The notes below the pieces were generated by a model. The model saw nothing but the letters and a program-made list of their open reading frames with translations. It made no database searches and was not told where the DNA came from. From Ampelomyces quisqualis (Eukaryota; Ascomycota; Dothideomycetes; Pleosporales; Phaeosphaeriaceae), in the NCBI GenBank assembly GCA_018398575.1, contig JAGTXZ010000009.1:1426001-1490000 (forward strand): a DNA stretch of 64,000 bases. The letters run 5' to 3'. Shown here in pieces: positions 11,075 to 22,793 of the stretch (positions within the stretch are counted from its first letter, which is position 1; every line of letters starts with the position of its first letter). The position numbers and the translations under genes were made by a program.

Positions 11075-11915
11075 ATGACGAGCGTACAAGAATTATTCTC
11101 TCTCGAGGGCCAAACAGCTCTAGTAACAGGAGGGACACGAGGCATCGGTCAATCCATGGCCATTGCTCTTGCGGAGGCAGGAGCCGACATTCTCCTCGTC
11201 CAAGTACACATTTCCCACCTTGGCCCTGCATCAACTCCCTCTGACCCATGTCCAGCGCGACACGTCCAACAAAACCACCAAGACTGCCATTGAGTCCCTC
11301 GGCCGCAAAGCAACAATCTACACGGCCGATCTCAGCTCCAACGAATCCGTCTCCTCGCTCGTCCCCGCAATTGTACAAGACGGCCACAGAATCCACATCC
11401 TGCTCAACTGCGGCGGCATCCAAAAGCGGCACCCAGCGCACCAATTCCCAGATTCCGACTGGCAATCCGTCCTGCAAGTCAACCTCACAGCCGTATTCAC
11501 GCTCTGCCGCGACGTAGGCGCACACATGCTCTCTTCCCCCGCCTCCCTGCCCGCCTCCCGCCGCGGCGCAATCATAAACGTTGCTTCACTCCTGACGTTC
11601 CAGGGCGGCATCACCGTGCCTGCCTACGCCGCGTCAAAGGGCGGCGTCGGCCAATTGACCAAGGCGCTGAGCAATGAGTGGGCCAGGAGCGGCATCCGCG
11701 TGAATGCGATTGCGCCAGGGTATATTGCTACGGATATGAATGAGGCCTTGATCAAGGATGAGGGGCGGGCGAAGAGTATATTGGAGAGGATACCTGCGGG
11801 GAGGTGGGGTGCTCCGGAGGATTTCAAGGGGGTTGTGGTGTGGTTGGCGAGTGCGGCGAGTGCGTATGTTAGTGGGGAGATTGTTACTGTCGATGGGGGG
11901 TGGATGGGGCGGTAG
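11075..11915 (+). CDS. short-chain dehydrogenase, 5-keto-D-gluconate reductase / 2-deoxygluconate dehydrogenase type
   Basis: Two exons (11075-11203, 11256-11915; 52-nt intron, phase 0) give 262 residues. The cofactor motif TGGTRGIG sits near residue 19, NCGG near 90, the catalytic Ser in NVASLL, and YAASK holds the catalytic Tyr and Lys. The C-terminus (GEIVTVDGGWMGR) is the classical SDR ending. The sequence style (LFSLEGQTALVTGG, IAPGYIATDM) is that of the KduD/IdnO subgroup, which interconverts keto-aldonates and aldonates. Its divergent zinc-dehydrogenase partner and nearby myo-inositol oxygenase suggest action on 5-keto-D-gluconate late in glucuronate breakdown; this is inference. Cytosolic, with no targeting signal seen. 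Confidence 0.86.
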
Positions 11916-12067
11916 ATGGTGAGATGGCGGGGAAGAAATGCATTGATGCTAGAATGTAGCGTGGATTAGAACATCGTCCCTGGCATGGCAAGTCTTGTTC
12001 GTTTCTATTTGACCATAGCACTTTTTTTTTCCTCCCTTACCATTCACTCCCACCATCCAGTCAGGCT

Positions 12068-13115
12068 TCAGCCGCTTAGATCAATGCCCTCGGTCTGATC
12101 CGCGAACCCAGCGTTCACACCAAACGGTGGATAGACATATCTCGTGATACCCTTGGTCTTGTGAATACCCTCTAGCTTCTCCATATCGTCGGCATTAAGC
12201 TGGATCAACTTGCGGTTCTCGTCGATGCGCGAGGGAGTGACAGATTTAGCGAGGACGGAGGAGCCGCGGGCAACTACCAAACCATTAGTACAATCTAACA
12301 GGCTGATGATAGGGCAACACATACGGTGGTAACTCAGCAACACAACAGCCGGCCCAACATGATGCTTCTTCGCAACCTCCAGCACGCCCTCATCCTTGAA
12401 CAACGGCGACCCTGTGCTTCCCAGCGGGCTGTACGCCGTGACGTGGATGCCCTTTTCTTTGCAGAAGTCGACGATTTCCTGCTGCGGGAGGAGCGGGTGG
12501 TTCTCAATCTGATTCGCAGCAGGCGTCATGGTTGCTTTGGCAAGCAGCTTCTCCATGTACTTGTTCGAGTAGTTTGCGACGCCGATGGCCTTGACTTTGT
12601 CTGGGTGCGCTTGGATGAGTTTCTCCATGCCGAGCCATGTTTGCACGTGGGTGGTGGAGTGGTCGATGTCGCGGGAGCCGTCTTGGAGTTTGGGGAAGAG
12701 GGGGTGGTTGCCTGTACATCTTGAGCACGGTGTACGATGCAGTTTCCCGACAACAATACACACCCTTGGGGTTCATGGGAACGGGCCAGTGAACTAAATA
12801 AAGATCGAGATAAGGTGTCTTCAGTAGATCCAAGCTCTTCTGCAGACCCTCTTCTGCGCGGGTGTGGAACGTGCACCATAGCTTGCTGGTGATGAAGAGG
12901 TCCTCGCGCTTCACGATGCCACGCGAAATCACATCTTGAAGAGCCTCGCCAACTTCGTCTTCGTTCTGGTAGCAGAATGCGCAGTCAATGTGTCGGTAGC
13001 CAGACTCGATGGCGTGGACAACGGCCTTTTTGACCTCGCCGGGCGCAGACTGCCATGTTCCCAGGCCGAGAGCAGGGATGGTCGCGCCGGTGTTGAGGGG
13101 GATTGCCGTGTTCAT
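12068..13115 (-). CDS. aldo-keto reductase (GCY1 / uronate reductase type)
   Basis: Three minus-strand exons (13115-12764, 12711-12325, 12273-12068; introns of 52 and 51 nt) join to 314 residues, the usual AKR length. The catalytic tetrad is visible: Asp and Tyr in HIDCAFCYQNE, Lys in ITSKLW, and His in YLVHWPVP. The cofactor loop is SVLAKSVTPSRI, which is compatible with NADPH. The start at 13115 (MNTAIPLNTGATIP) matches family N-termini; an in-frame ATG at 13184 would add 23 residues. Fungal relatives reduce glyceraldehyde, D-galacturonate or D-glucuronate. Next to myo-inositol oxygenase, which produces D-glucuronate, reduction of glucuronate to L-gulonate is the attractive guess. At the second junction the residue before ARGSS becomes Leu, so that splice site deserves checking. 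Confidence 0.86.
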
Positions 13116-13844
13116 TTCGGGAGCTGGATTGAGGATGGAGTCGGGAGTGGCTTGTAGAATGAACTTGGAGAGAGCGGGATTCATGGCGGCTTGGGGCCAT
13201 TGGAGCATATGTACTGAGGTTGACTATGCTGGACCTCCATTCTGGGTTGTTTACTGCATGCGTACGGAGTAGAGCTGTGATTGATGAGATTAATTGTTCC
13301 GCCAAACATGCCCCGCCGGCATAACGTGAGCTTCGGCCCGCCCAGCGAGACATGCCAAGTTCGAACAATCCTTCCGACGCTAGCCACCGGCGAGAGTTAC
13401 CGTGTTGAGCGACGAATGGGGAAGATTACGCCATCTAGCATTCACAGACAAGCACATGGCCCACCACCCGTCGCTGGCCCCAGATCTAAGAAAGCTCAAC
13501 CAACCACCATCGTCACATTGCCGGACAATACCGTCTTCCAGAACACCACATCTGCTACTGTTGCGGTGGAAATTTCCTCGAGCCGTGAATTTGCCTTCTT
13601 TGAGCTCATCGTTGCGGGGACCAATCCTGGGGGGATATCGCAGCTGGAGACGTGAGAAGTCTCATCATGGCAGTTTTAAGGTGGAGTATGTTTGCGGGGC
13701 AGGATAAGTACCAGTCTTTCTTCCCTCTATTCGATCATCATCAAACAACTACTCCGCCATCTTGATCTTCATCATCCCTATCTACTACCCACATTTTCGT
13801 CTTTCTGCACTGGTGAGACACCCCATACCCACACATCGCACACA
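13116..13844. promoter_or_regulatory. divergent intergenic region, aldo-keto reductase / myo-inositol oxygenase
   Basis: About 730 bp separate the two start codons. Frames at 13281-13707 are open but look non-coding. A GTACGGAGTAG sequence occurs at 13262-13272, one of several in this window. The region should carry the promoters of both genes. Confidence 0.4.
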
Positions 13845-14825
13845 ATGGCACCAGGCGCTATCTTCGAAACGCCCAACGTGGCTGAGAACTTCAACGACCA
13901 CCGTGATGGCAGTGCTCTAGAGGCTACCTCAGACATGATCGACGACGTCAACGTCCTCAAGGCCGCGTTGAAGGTCAAGAATGGCACCGCCACACAAGAA
14001 GAGAAGGACATCTACCAACAATCACAATTCGACGCCGAGAAGGACAAGACACAGTTCCGACAATACGAAGACGCCTGCGACCGCGTCAAGAACTTCTATC
14101 GCGAGCAACATGAGAAGCAAACTGTCGCCTACAATCTCAAAGCCCGCAACTCTTTCCACGCAAAGACGCGCGCCGAAATGACCATCTGGGAAGCCATGGA
14201 GAAGCTCAACACCCTCATCGACGAGTCCGACCCCGACACCTCCCTGTCTCAAATCGAGCACCTCCTCCAATCGGCCGAAGCCATCCGTCGCGACGGCAAG
14301 CCCCGCTGGATGCAACTCGTCGGCCTGATCCACGACCTCGGCAAGCTGCTCTTCTTCTACGAAGCCCAGGGTCAATGGGACGTCGTCGGCGACACTTTCC
14401 CCGTTGGCTGTGCATTCCACGGCCGCATCATCTACCCGGACACATTCAAGGGCAACCCGGATTTCAACGACCCGATTTACTCCACTGAACACGGCATCTA
14501 CACGCCCGGCTGTGGCATGGACAACGTCATGCTATCCTGGGGCCACGACGAGTATCTCTACCACATCATGAAAGACCAATCCACCATCCCCGACGAAGGC
14601 CTTGCAATGATTAGATACCACAGCTTTTACCCATGGCACAAGGAGAATGCGTACAGGTGGATGATGAACGAAAAGGATGAGCGCATGTTGGAGGCGGTTA
14701 GGGCGTTCAATCCGTATGATTTGTACAGTAAGAGCGATGAGGTGCCCAAGGTGAAGGATTTGAAGGACTATTATAGGGATATTATCGAGGAGTATATCGG
14801 TTGGGATAAGAAGATTCGGTGGTAG
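13845..14825 (+). CDS. MIOX: myo-inositol oxygenase
   Basis: Single exon, 326 residues, from the ATG at 13845. The enzyme cleaves myo-inositol with O2 to D-glucuronate using a di-iron centre. The expected HD-type iron ligands are present: His in EHLLQSAEAIR, His-Asp in GLIHDLGK, His in SWGHDEYLYH, His in MIRYHSFYPWH, and Asp in FNPYDLYSK. The characteristic end (IGWDKKIRW) is intact. A soluble cytosolic enzyme is expected. It is divergent from an aldo-keto reductase and about 3 kb from an SDR and a zinc dehydrogenase, all of which could act downstream on glucuronate. Assignment is very secure from the motifs; the catabolic context is inference. Confidence 0.95.
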   Translation: MAPGAIFETPNVAENFNDHRDGSALEATSDMIDDVNVLKAALKVKNGTATQEEKDIYQQSQFDAEKDKTQFRQYEDACDRVKNFYREQHEKQTVAYNLKARNSFHAKTRAEMTIWEAMEKLNTLIDESDPDTSLSQIEHLLQSAEAIRRDGKPRWMQLVGLIHDLGKLLFFYEAQGQWDVVGDTFPVGCAFHGRIIYPDTFKGNPDFNDPIYSTEHGIYTPGCGMDNVMLSWGHDEYLYHIMKDQSTIPDEGLAMIRYHSFYPWHKENAYRWMMNEKDERMLEAVRAFNPYDLYSKSDEVPKVKDLKDYYRDIIEEYIGWDKKIRW

Positions 14826-15601
14826 CTGGTGGACGGGTAACGAATATCTTGGAGTATTGCAAATTAAGTATGCGGAGAGCTAGAAAAGCCCGCGTTTTAA
14901 TTTTTTTTTGATGTTTCTGCAAGCAACTTGAACAAGAATCCTATTTGCATGTCTGTTGTTAGAAGAAAGTAATGTAGTAGGCAAGGCATTGACGTGGTAA
15001 GGAAGGAAAGAAGGCCCAGACCAGTGGACTTTTTCAAAAGGAACGGAACCGTTGGGTGGCTGTCGTACCTGCTTTCCCGACTGCAAAAGCCCTATACCAA
15101 AAACTGGGTCCCACTAAATCAGGTCTGTGCGAGCTGTCAGTCGTTCTCCAGAAATGGTGAGTCCTACACTGAATAGAAGCCCTACAGACCACGGAGTGCT
15201 TGCCATAAATTTTCGCCCGACTGTACGGTACTACTTTGGCACGATCTTGAGTCGATCAGATTCACAGGGAACGTGTCATTGCTGCATGTCGGTGCTAGCA
15301 GCATTGGCCGAAGAAAGGGGCTCGGGACATCTCAAAGGCCAGAAAGCCGTCATCGTGTGGCTCGAGGGAGGCATCACATCCAAGAACTATCTTCAAGTCA
15401 TTTTGCACGATCCCGGCTCACAGCATAAGGATGCTAGCCAATCAAAGCAGAGGCCTATATCAAACAGTATGAGGATCAGTTCGTAACCTTCCCTTGTGAG
15501 CGTACAGCTGATCTCACAACCACGGGCTAGGGTGCTTTTGATCCTCCAACGATTTTGAATCACCTACCACGCCGTGCGGTTGAAAATCTCGACCTGATAA
15601 A
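14826..15601. other. gene-free stretch
   Basis: Between myo-inositol oxygenase and the HET relic. The frame at 15127-15486 shows no family resemblance. Part of this stretch may be the decayed front of the HET gene, but I cannot align it. Confidence 0.4.
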
Positions 15602-16156
15602 ATGGTGGACCACGTGTACGTGCAAATAGATGAATGGCACCGCATGATACCGAATCACAGGGCAAGGAATCTAACACAAGCCAAGCACAGGGCTATGGCT
15701 TTCGGCGATATGGCGCATGCATTGGGAGCCGAATTCGGCTTGACCTATCTTGCCGGAGTCTGGGCAAAATTCCTCCCGTACGATTTGTTGCGGAGCATAG
15801 ATGGTCCTCTTGAATTCGAAGAGGATGGTACCAGCACAAGAGCGGTACCGACAATCATAGAAGAAGGGAGCCCAAACGTACCATCATGGTCATGGCTGGT
15901 GCAACCAAAGTATGTAACCCAGACTCTGTTTTCCCTGATGCGAAGGTCTAGGAACACGCACCGCATTTTTTGGCAGGTTTGTATGACTGACGGTTGTGAG
16001 ACACGGGTAAATAGAACAGAGTTCACTTTCCATGGCCTAGGGCTTCAGCGTGGGAATGATCAGGGCCTGTGCAAATATCAACGAGATGAATACTGGGCAG
16101 TGACACTGGTGATATACAGGGACGTTTCTGAAAACTCGCTCTCGGTCATGGAATAG
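15602..16156 (+). pseudogene. C-terminal relic of a HET-domain (heterokaryon incompatibility) protein
   Basis: An open frame of 184 residues carries the pattern found downstream of the HET domain in many fungal incompatibility proteins: DEWHRMI, then N-LT, then AMAFGDMAHALGAEFGLTYLAGVWAKFLPYDLL, then VPSWSWLV (positions about 15629-15900). The HET domain itself and the preceding linker are missing. Just upstream, the expected text (LIKWWTTCT) lies in another frame, which suggests a frameshift near 15610. HET proteins trigger cell death when unlike strains fuse and often exist as numerous decayed copies. I call it a relic because no intact upstream exons can be joined. A short functional C-terminal protein is possible but less likely. 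Confidence 0.6.
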
Positions 16157-17452
16157 GATCCAGACTCTGAGACTCTATATCCAGACTCGAAAGTGGAATC
16201 GTGTTCAAAGGTAGACCTGGCAACGAATGTAAAACTGAGCGTAAGATCAGGATCGGACATGAGCACTGGATAAGCATTGGACATGGAAGTTGGACCAGGA
16301 ATAAATCAACCTACTGAAGCAGACATAGAAGCTAGTTAGACCTGGCCAAATATTCAGAAACAGAGCCAGACCTCAACGTGCAAATCCCGTCGACCCAGGG
16401 CGCGAGGAGAGCAGCAGATCCCAACCTAGAGGCTCAAGCAGTACCAGACTCAGAGGACAAGGGAGGTGCTCACCCAGCGCTGGGAAATACACACCCAAAG
16501 ACGAGTCTAGAAACAGCCTCGAACCTGAGTCTAGCAGAATTACACAACACATGCTCGTTAACAGCGTCCATTTCCAAAACTCCACTAGAATTGCTAGACA
16601 CCGAGGTCATGTTTTTGCTTCTTGAAGGGGCTAAGACGCGCTTATTTTGCCTGGTCTGAGCATCTAGAGGATGCACTAGACATACTCACCCAGGAACATT
16701 GTCGCGTCGGTGCACGTTGGACATGGCTACACAGCCAACACACCAAGTCGATATTTCCTAGCGTAGACGTCGGAGTGGGCAGGGCGCACGGGAAGAAAAA
16801 GAGACGATGGAGACTGTGAACGGTCTGGGCCGCGAGAAAACGAATCGAGCGAGGGAGAAGGTAGTGACAAAGTTTTGCTCAGGGAGTTGTCGTCCAAGTA
16901 TCGCTGTGCAGACTCAATGGAAGTGTAGCTGTCGTTCAAAGCAAGGAACATGAAGAGTAGTGAGCCGAGAGGAGAGCGATATCCTGCTCCGTTGTCGTTC
17001 TCAAGAATACACTCATGAAAACGAAACTGAAGTCATCACGTCTCGATTCGTATAAACTACTGATTGCACTCTCATCTTTCCCGCTCTATCCAACAACACT
17101 TCCCTTTTGCTCTTCCTCTCGGTAATGTACAAAGAACCAGATTATGTAGAGAACAAATTCCAAACGCACACGTAGTCCCGCGAGTCTCAAACAAGTAATC
17201 AAAATGCAATGACGCCGAGAAAACGGAGAGACCACCCAGGCCGCATTGGACCGGTCGTGAATGGCAAAATCGCACAGGCGCCAAGAGGGAGGAAAATCGG
17301 GGTACTTGGAAGGAGATGAGGGGGTAAAAGAAAATATGATAATGATGAGGAAGAAGAAAAACGCCGCGTTGCACATGATGAAACAATGTATGCAACAAGT
17401 GACACCGGACCCATATGCCAGAATATCAACGCAAAGATGAGGATGGTGGCCA
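16157..17452. other. gene-free stretch
   Basis: No gene supported. It probably includes the 3' UTR of the LIM-binding gene near its right edge. Short AG-rich irregular repeats (CAGACTC / CCAGACTC) occur at 16150-16480. Confidence 0.4.
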
Positions 17453-19903
17453 CTAGTTCCCGCCCTTCATCCTTTTATTGCCTCCGACTCGCGGACTTTG
17501 CTTGACTTTTGTCCCGTTCACGCCCTCGCCGTCGTCCAAGTCCATTTTGGCTGTACTTCGCCGCCGCTTGTTTTGCATATTGGGTGATGTGTTGACGCTA
17601 GCGGTGTGGGAGCTTGTGCTTTGCTGCTTGACCATGGCATGGGAGTTGGGGGATGGCGTGTGAACCATGCCTGGTGAGCCCGTCATGCCGTTTGGAAGTA
17701 AAGAATTTGCCATGTGAGGGGACATGAACAAGTGCTGGCCGGGTTGTCCGGGTCCAGGCGGTCGCGCTCCTTGTGGCATGTTAGGTTGTTGCATGGGGTT
17801 GGCCTGGCCGGGATTTTGCTGAGACGCCGCGTTCGACATCATGGTGTTCCAGGACTCGAGTGCTTCTGTCGGTTTCATGCCGGTGTTCTTGAGGTAGTGG
17901 GCCATAAGGCTGGTCATGTTGTTCATCGTTTCGTATATCTGCCCTCGTCAGCATCTATACTGTGCATCTTTCTTTTCCGTGCACTGACCTCGAGGTAGCT
18001 TTGCAGCACAGGCGGTAGGCCCAACTCGGTCACGCCAGCAGTAGGCAGTTTGGAAATAGGGAGGTACGGTTCCGGCGGCTCCATTGCCCTTTGCTGCTTG
18101 GCTTTTGCGTTCTTGTTCATTCGCGGGGACTGGTTCGGGTTCATCTGGTTCGGTGAAGGGGACACGAACATAGTCTCCAGCGCGACTCGTGGGAGATATT
18201 GCTGGTGGCCTTGCCCGTCAAACTTCAAAAACTCCATCTTGCCCGAGTCGGGCCAGAACGCGGTCAGCTTGCCCCTGTAGACAACCTGACACTGGTTCTT
18301 GTACGTGTAGATGAACTTGGCTCGGTCGCACGTCACCTTTAGCGCGTGCGGCGCGGACTTTTCGGTGGCACCATCCAGTGTGATCTGAAGGTTGGTGACG
18401 TCGGTATTGAAGAGTGTGTAAAAGTACCGTGGGAGGGCGGCGTAGACAATGTCGAATTGCTTTGTTCGATCCGACGATGCATGGTAGACGCAGTGGACGA
18501 AGGATCCGAAGTCGGCAAAGAACTTGTCAACGAAGCTCTGCCATCGCTCCACTTGGTTGGTCTCGCCGTCGGAATGGTACTTTCCGAGCTGATCCACAAA
18601 GTTCATCAGCTTCAAAGTGCCAGTGCCGGCTGGCGCAGCTTGTGCCTGCTTCATCATTGCCATATTTCGAGCTTGTTGCTGGGCGAGAGCCTGAGCCTGA
18701 GCCTGTACTGTCTGGGCGTCTGCTTGGACCTGCACTTGTTGTGTCATGGCTGGACTTGGTTGCGCCATCTGGGCCTGGTTTTGAGGTTGTTGGGTTGACT
18801 GCTGCGGCAGATTTGGGGGCTGCGACGGGGCTGGTGTGTGCTGTCCTGGCTGCGAACTTGACTGCTGCTGTTGTTGTTGTTGATGTTGCGCCTGTTGTTG
18901 TTGCGCCTGCTGTTGTTGCGCCTGCTGTTGTTGCGCGGCCTGCTGCGCTGCGTGCTGCTGCTGCTGTTGCTGTTGCGCTTGTTGCTGGGCTTGCTGCTGC
19001 TGCTGCTGCGCCTGCTGTTGCTGGGCTTGTTGTTGTTGTTGTTGCTGGGCTTGCTGCTGCTGCTGCTGCTGCTGTGACGGAGGCTGCTGTTGTGGGGGAG
19101 CTTGTTGCGGGGTCGCAGGAGGCACAGGAGAGGCATGTCCCTGATGGCTCATGGCTGACGGTGGTCGCAGAGGTCCCTGCTGTGGCTGCGAAGTCGGCGG
19201 GCCCTGGTTCGCGTTCTGACTGTGATTGCTCTGCTGAGAGTGGGCGTGCTGCATGGCAATGGCTACTTGCTGCTGCTGGGCTTGCTGTTGTTGGTGTGCT
19301 GCTTGCATCTGTGCCATGGCCATGGGGTTTGGCCCGCCTTGCTGTTGGGTCTGCATCTGCTGCTGCTGCTGCTGCAGCTGGAGATGTGGGGGAAGGTTGA
19401 CGAAGGGCTGTCCCATCTGTTGTCGCATGGCTGCCATTTGCTGGGCGTTCATGTTCTGCATGTGGCCCTGGAAGCCCATGCCCATGTTGCCCTGCTGCTG
19501 GGCAAGCATGGCCTGCTGCTGTTGCCTCTGCATGTAGGCTTGCTGTTGATGCTGGTGTCGCTGCTGCTGCATCATGGCGGGGTTCACTGCGCTCGCGTCA
19601 GTGGCTGCCGGGGGGAGGACGTCTTGCCGACTCACTCATGGCCGGGTGTTGCGGCTGCTGGGCGAACATGTGCGCTTGCTGCGGCTGCAGGTGCGACAAT
19701 GCGTGCGCGTTGGGCGCCATGCCGGGCTGCATGCCCATCATGGGCCCTGCCTGGCTGGCTGGGCCATTGGGGCCGGATGCGCCTGGGTGCATGCCCGGCG
19801 GCATTTGCTGGCCTGGCGTCGGTCCTGGCCCGCCCATGGGGTGGCCGTGCGGCATGCCCTGGGGATGCATGCCGGGGTTGTGCGGATAGCTGGTGGTCAT
19901 CAT
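17453..19903 (-). CDS. ptaB: PtaB-like LIM-domain-binding (Ldb1/Mfg1) transcriptional cofactor
   Basis: Three minus-strand exons (19903-19636, 19586-17989, 17938-17453; 49- and 50-nt GT-AG introns) give 783 residues. A Met/Pro/Gly/Gln-rich N-terminus is followed by very long glutamine tracts (roughly residues 240-350, DNA about 18,850-19,080). The LIM-binding domain at about residues 415-565 is recognisable: LMNFVDQLGKYHSDGE, RWQSFVDKFFADFGSFVHCVY, QFDIVYAALPRYFYTLF, VTCDRAKFIYTYKNQCQVVYRG and FWPDSGKMEFLKFDGQGH. A basic stretch near the C-terminus (NKRRRSTAK) fits a nuclear signal. Fungal PtaB/Mfg1 partners Som1/Flo8-type factors in adhesion, morphogenesis and virulence. The polyQ DNA is a CAG/CAA-rich microsatellite that may vary in length. 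The 5' leader region upstream is long and GC-rich. Confidence 0.92.
18850..19080 (-). repeat. CAG/CAA trinucleotide-rich tract encoding polyglutamine
   Basis: Mixed CTG/TTG (CAG/CAA on the coding strand) runs interrupted by Ala codons, inside the LIM-binding cofactor gene. It is purely coding and in frame; mixed codons reduce but do not remove slippage risk. Confidence 0.85.
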
Positions 19904-22793
19904 CTTGGCTGCGCCTGGCTGCTCTTCAGGGCGCGGCAGACGACGGCGGCAGGAGGGCGTGCTGTCGTGCGCGATGCCTGCATGCGTGCGCGCGCGCGGG
20001 TGCGGTCACGACGAGATCAACGCCAGGTCGCGCGTCGTACACCGCGTGGTCGAGCGGCGATGGAGGCGAGCAGTGGCGGTGATGGGTGAGGGGGGATGGG
20101 ATGGGCGGTGGGCGGTGGGCGGTGGGTGGTGGGTGGTGGGTGCTGGCGCGATGTCGCATGCGTGCCGCCAGTGCGCACGAGGGGGCGCGTGTATCCGTAC
20201 GGAGGACCGAGTACGGAGGAGCACACGGCTCGGATTGTTGGATATGCGACGGAGCCTCCGCTCGCGGCGAGAGGGCAGGGCCGGGGCTGGGGAGATGTGC
20301 AGTGAGCTGAGCCTTGAGGCTTGATTGAGGTGAGAGGAGGGCGGCTGGCTGTATTCGTAGGTGGTATGTACCGAGTAGTGCTGTGCAGCCTGCTGCAGCG
20401 CTGCTCCCAACAACAACAATCCCCGAGTATCCGTACGCCCGCCGCAGCTGAACCCAAACAGCGGCTTGGACCTGCTCTCTCGCGTCGCTCGTCTCAACGC
20501 GCCCCCTGATCGCTCTGCGAACGGCAAACGTCTCTGCACCGTCGCGCCCGGCATCGTGAGGCTGCCGCCACGGCAAACCCTTCCGAGCTTGCCCCGATTG
20601 AGCTGTCACGTGAGACTTGGCAATCTTGGCGCGCTAAAATCCAGGCCTTCGCTTTTCGCAACCTCGCCCGCCCTGCTTCCTCCATTGTCCTTCTTCACGA
20701 ACATGAACCACGCGTCCGCCTCGTGTCATGTCGCTGCTCACGCCTCACAGCCCCGGGCATCTGCTGCCTAGACGTGTAAGTCTCAACCTCTGCCCACCTT
20801 CTCCTTCTGGAGTGATGATACATACACCTTCTTCTTTTCCCAACCGATTCGACCTTGAAGAAATTTATGCTGTCCGGGCGCCTTTCGCAGGGCGCCTGCT
20901 ACTTGCCAGTACTGTCGTCTGACCCCACCGTCCACATCCCGCTCTGCTGCCTCGCTTGGCTGGTACCATCGGCTGACAACTGTCGCGTAGATTCTTCGCC
21001 TGGTCGTTTCGCCTGCACGTAGCTCTCTCACATGAACCTACTTGTTCACGAACACGCGGACCAGGTTCGACCTGTTCTGCCTTGGAGTCTCTTATCCATG
21101 GCAAATATGCGCACACGATGCAGGCTCGACAACAGGAGTGACAGGCTAACAACAGGTCATGGTCACGTCCCCAGCGTACGAGGTGAGTGCTTTGCCCTTC
21201 TCCTTCCTCGCTTGCATGATGAAACATTTCCACATTCGCAGTTTCCACGCTAGCCATCAATTGAACCTACAACCGATGGACAATGAGCGCGAATACCTTC
21301 CTTGGATGTCTGACTACTTCCACTCACTACCTTGTTGGCACTTGATTCTATGCGATGCATCTGCTGACCAAGTTGAACAGACCCCAAGTTTCTTTTCGCG
21401 AACCGCTGGGACGGGTAGGTGCGCTGTTGCGGATGATAGGATTGTTCAGAAGGGTTCGTTTTGGAGATTAGAATAATTGTCCCATGAATGCGCGTCCTGT
21501 GAAGCTTCTGTCCGCCCAACCTTGTGATCCATACTTTCTCTTCGTCATACTCGGCGACATTGCCACCTTGCCACCCCCAATCCTTCCTAGCTCGAAGCTT
21601 GCTACATAGTTGGAAAACATAGATCTAGACCTGCGTCCGCTGGACTTGGTAGCTAAGTTGCTGCACTTGCGAGGACGGTAAAGCTTCACTCCATGTGCGT
21701 CAACACCAAAGAGGCAAACGGACGCGATGATAAGGAAAGCGTCCCTTGTGAGTTGTCTTGCGACACGGCCGATAAACGCCCTCAGACACGGCACGTCCAA
21801 GCGTGTCTGGCCAATTGCTACCAGGTAACTGCATCCCTCAACCTTTTCCCGAAGCCCACTAGAGTTCCATCTCATTACACTCAATCATACCAATATCATT
21901 GCACCTCTGCGCCCACTCTCCCGTTTCTCGTTGCTGTCCAGCTCCACCGGCCGCCGGGGAACAACGTGTTCCCGACACACTCCAGGGCTGGAAGCTTGAC
22001 CTGACAGCGGCTGACGTGATTGAATCCTTTGCATCACCAAGTTGGATAAACATGGGCAACATGATGTTTGTAGGGACAATGACGCCATTTCCCATCCTCC
22101 TAGCCGATTCCGTGGAGAAACGCAATGTGTTCCACATTCTTCTTACTATATCGAAGCAGGATGCTGATGGCTTCGGAGAGCTTGGAGAAGGGCCGGTTCA
22201 CGGCAACCAGCATGTTCTCCGTCTCGGCGATGGCTCGTACTCGGTAGTCCGTTGCACTGCTTTTCGACTGTCGCACATAATACGTTCAGCAATTCCGTGG
22301 GTGGCTTCTCTCCTTCCATGGTTGAGGGCAAGGGCAGTCGACGACAATCTGACCACGTCATAAACTCGTGCTTCGACACCAAAGACAAACGTGTCCAAGT
22401 CTCATCTTGAGACCAAACTCGAGGTTCTTGATCTGGCTTTCGAGGTTCTGAGATTGGTCGAGTAGGAACGACAAGCGAGAGAGCGGTGCACGATTTTCCA
22501 GGCGGCAAAGCTCTATCAAGCTCGAGTCCATGCTGTTTAGCACGTTCGATGGTGAGCCCGAGATGCCATTGGTGTAGTCATGTATGTCAAAAACGGAGGC
22601 GAGTGCGAGTAAGACGTTGAGGCTTTCGAAGCACGGCCCCGAATGGGGATATCTGTCTGCCAAGGCGGAACGGCGTCATAAGCACGTCCAAGCTCCCAAC
22701 CCACGTCGAAGCCGACCTCGACCTTCATCCTCGCCAACCTCTGCCCTAACGGCCCCCCCTCCCCCCACACACGACGCGCCCCCCACCACCACC
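19904..22793. other. long gene-free stretch between divergent ptaB and V-ATPase B genes
   Basis: About 2.9 kb without a supported gene. 19,904-20,600 is GC-rich with a GGTGGGCGGTGGG run near 20,105-20,145 and many overlapping open frames on both strands that look like composition artefacts. 20,600-22,700 has frames such as 22,358-22,663 (-) that read somewhat like the tail of a fungal transcription factor, but I cannot confirm it. Long 5' leaders of both flanking genes are likely to lie here. Confidence 0.4.

Noticed and set aside
18414..19400. Plus-strand frames opposite the polyQ gene
   Set aside because: They are Leu/Ala runs produced by the complement of CAG/CAA codons.
19904..20610. Long overlapping frames in GC-rich DNA upstream of ptaB
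   Set aside because: Open on both strands because of composition; Pro/His/Arg low-complexity translations and no family match.
22358..22663. Minus frame resembling a fungal transcription factor tail
   Set aside because: The resemblance is weak, no splice partners were found and no DNA-binding domain is nearby.
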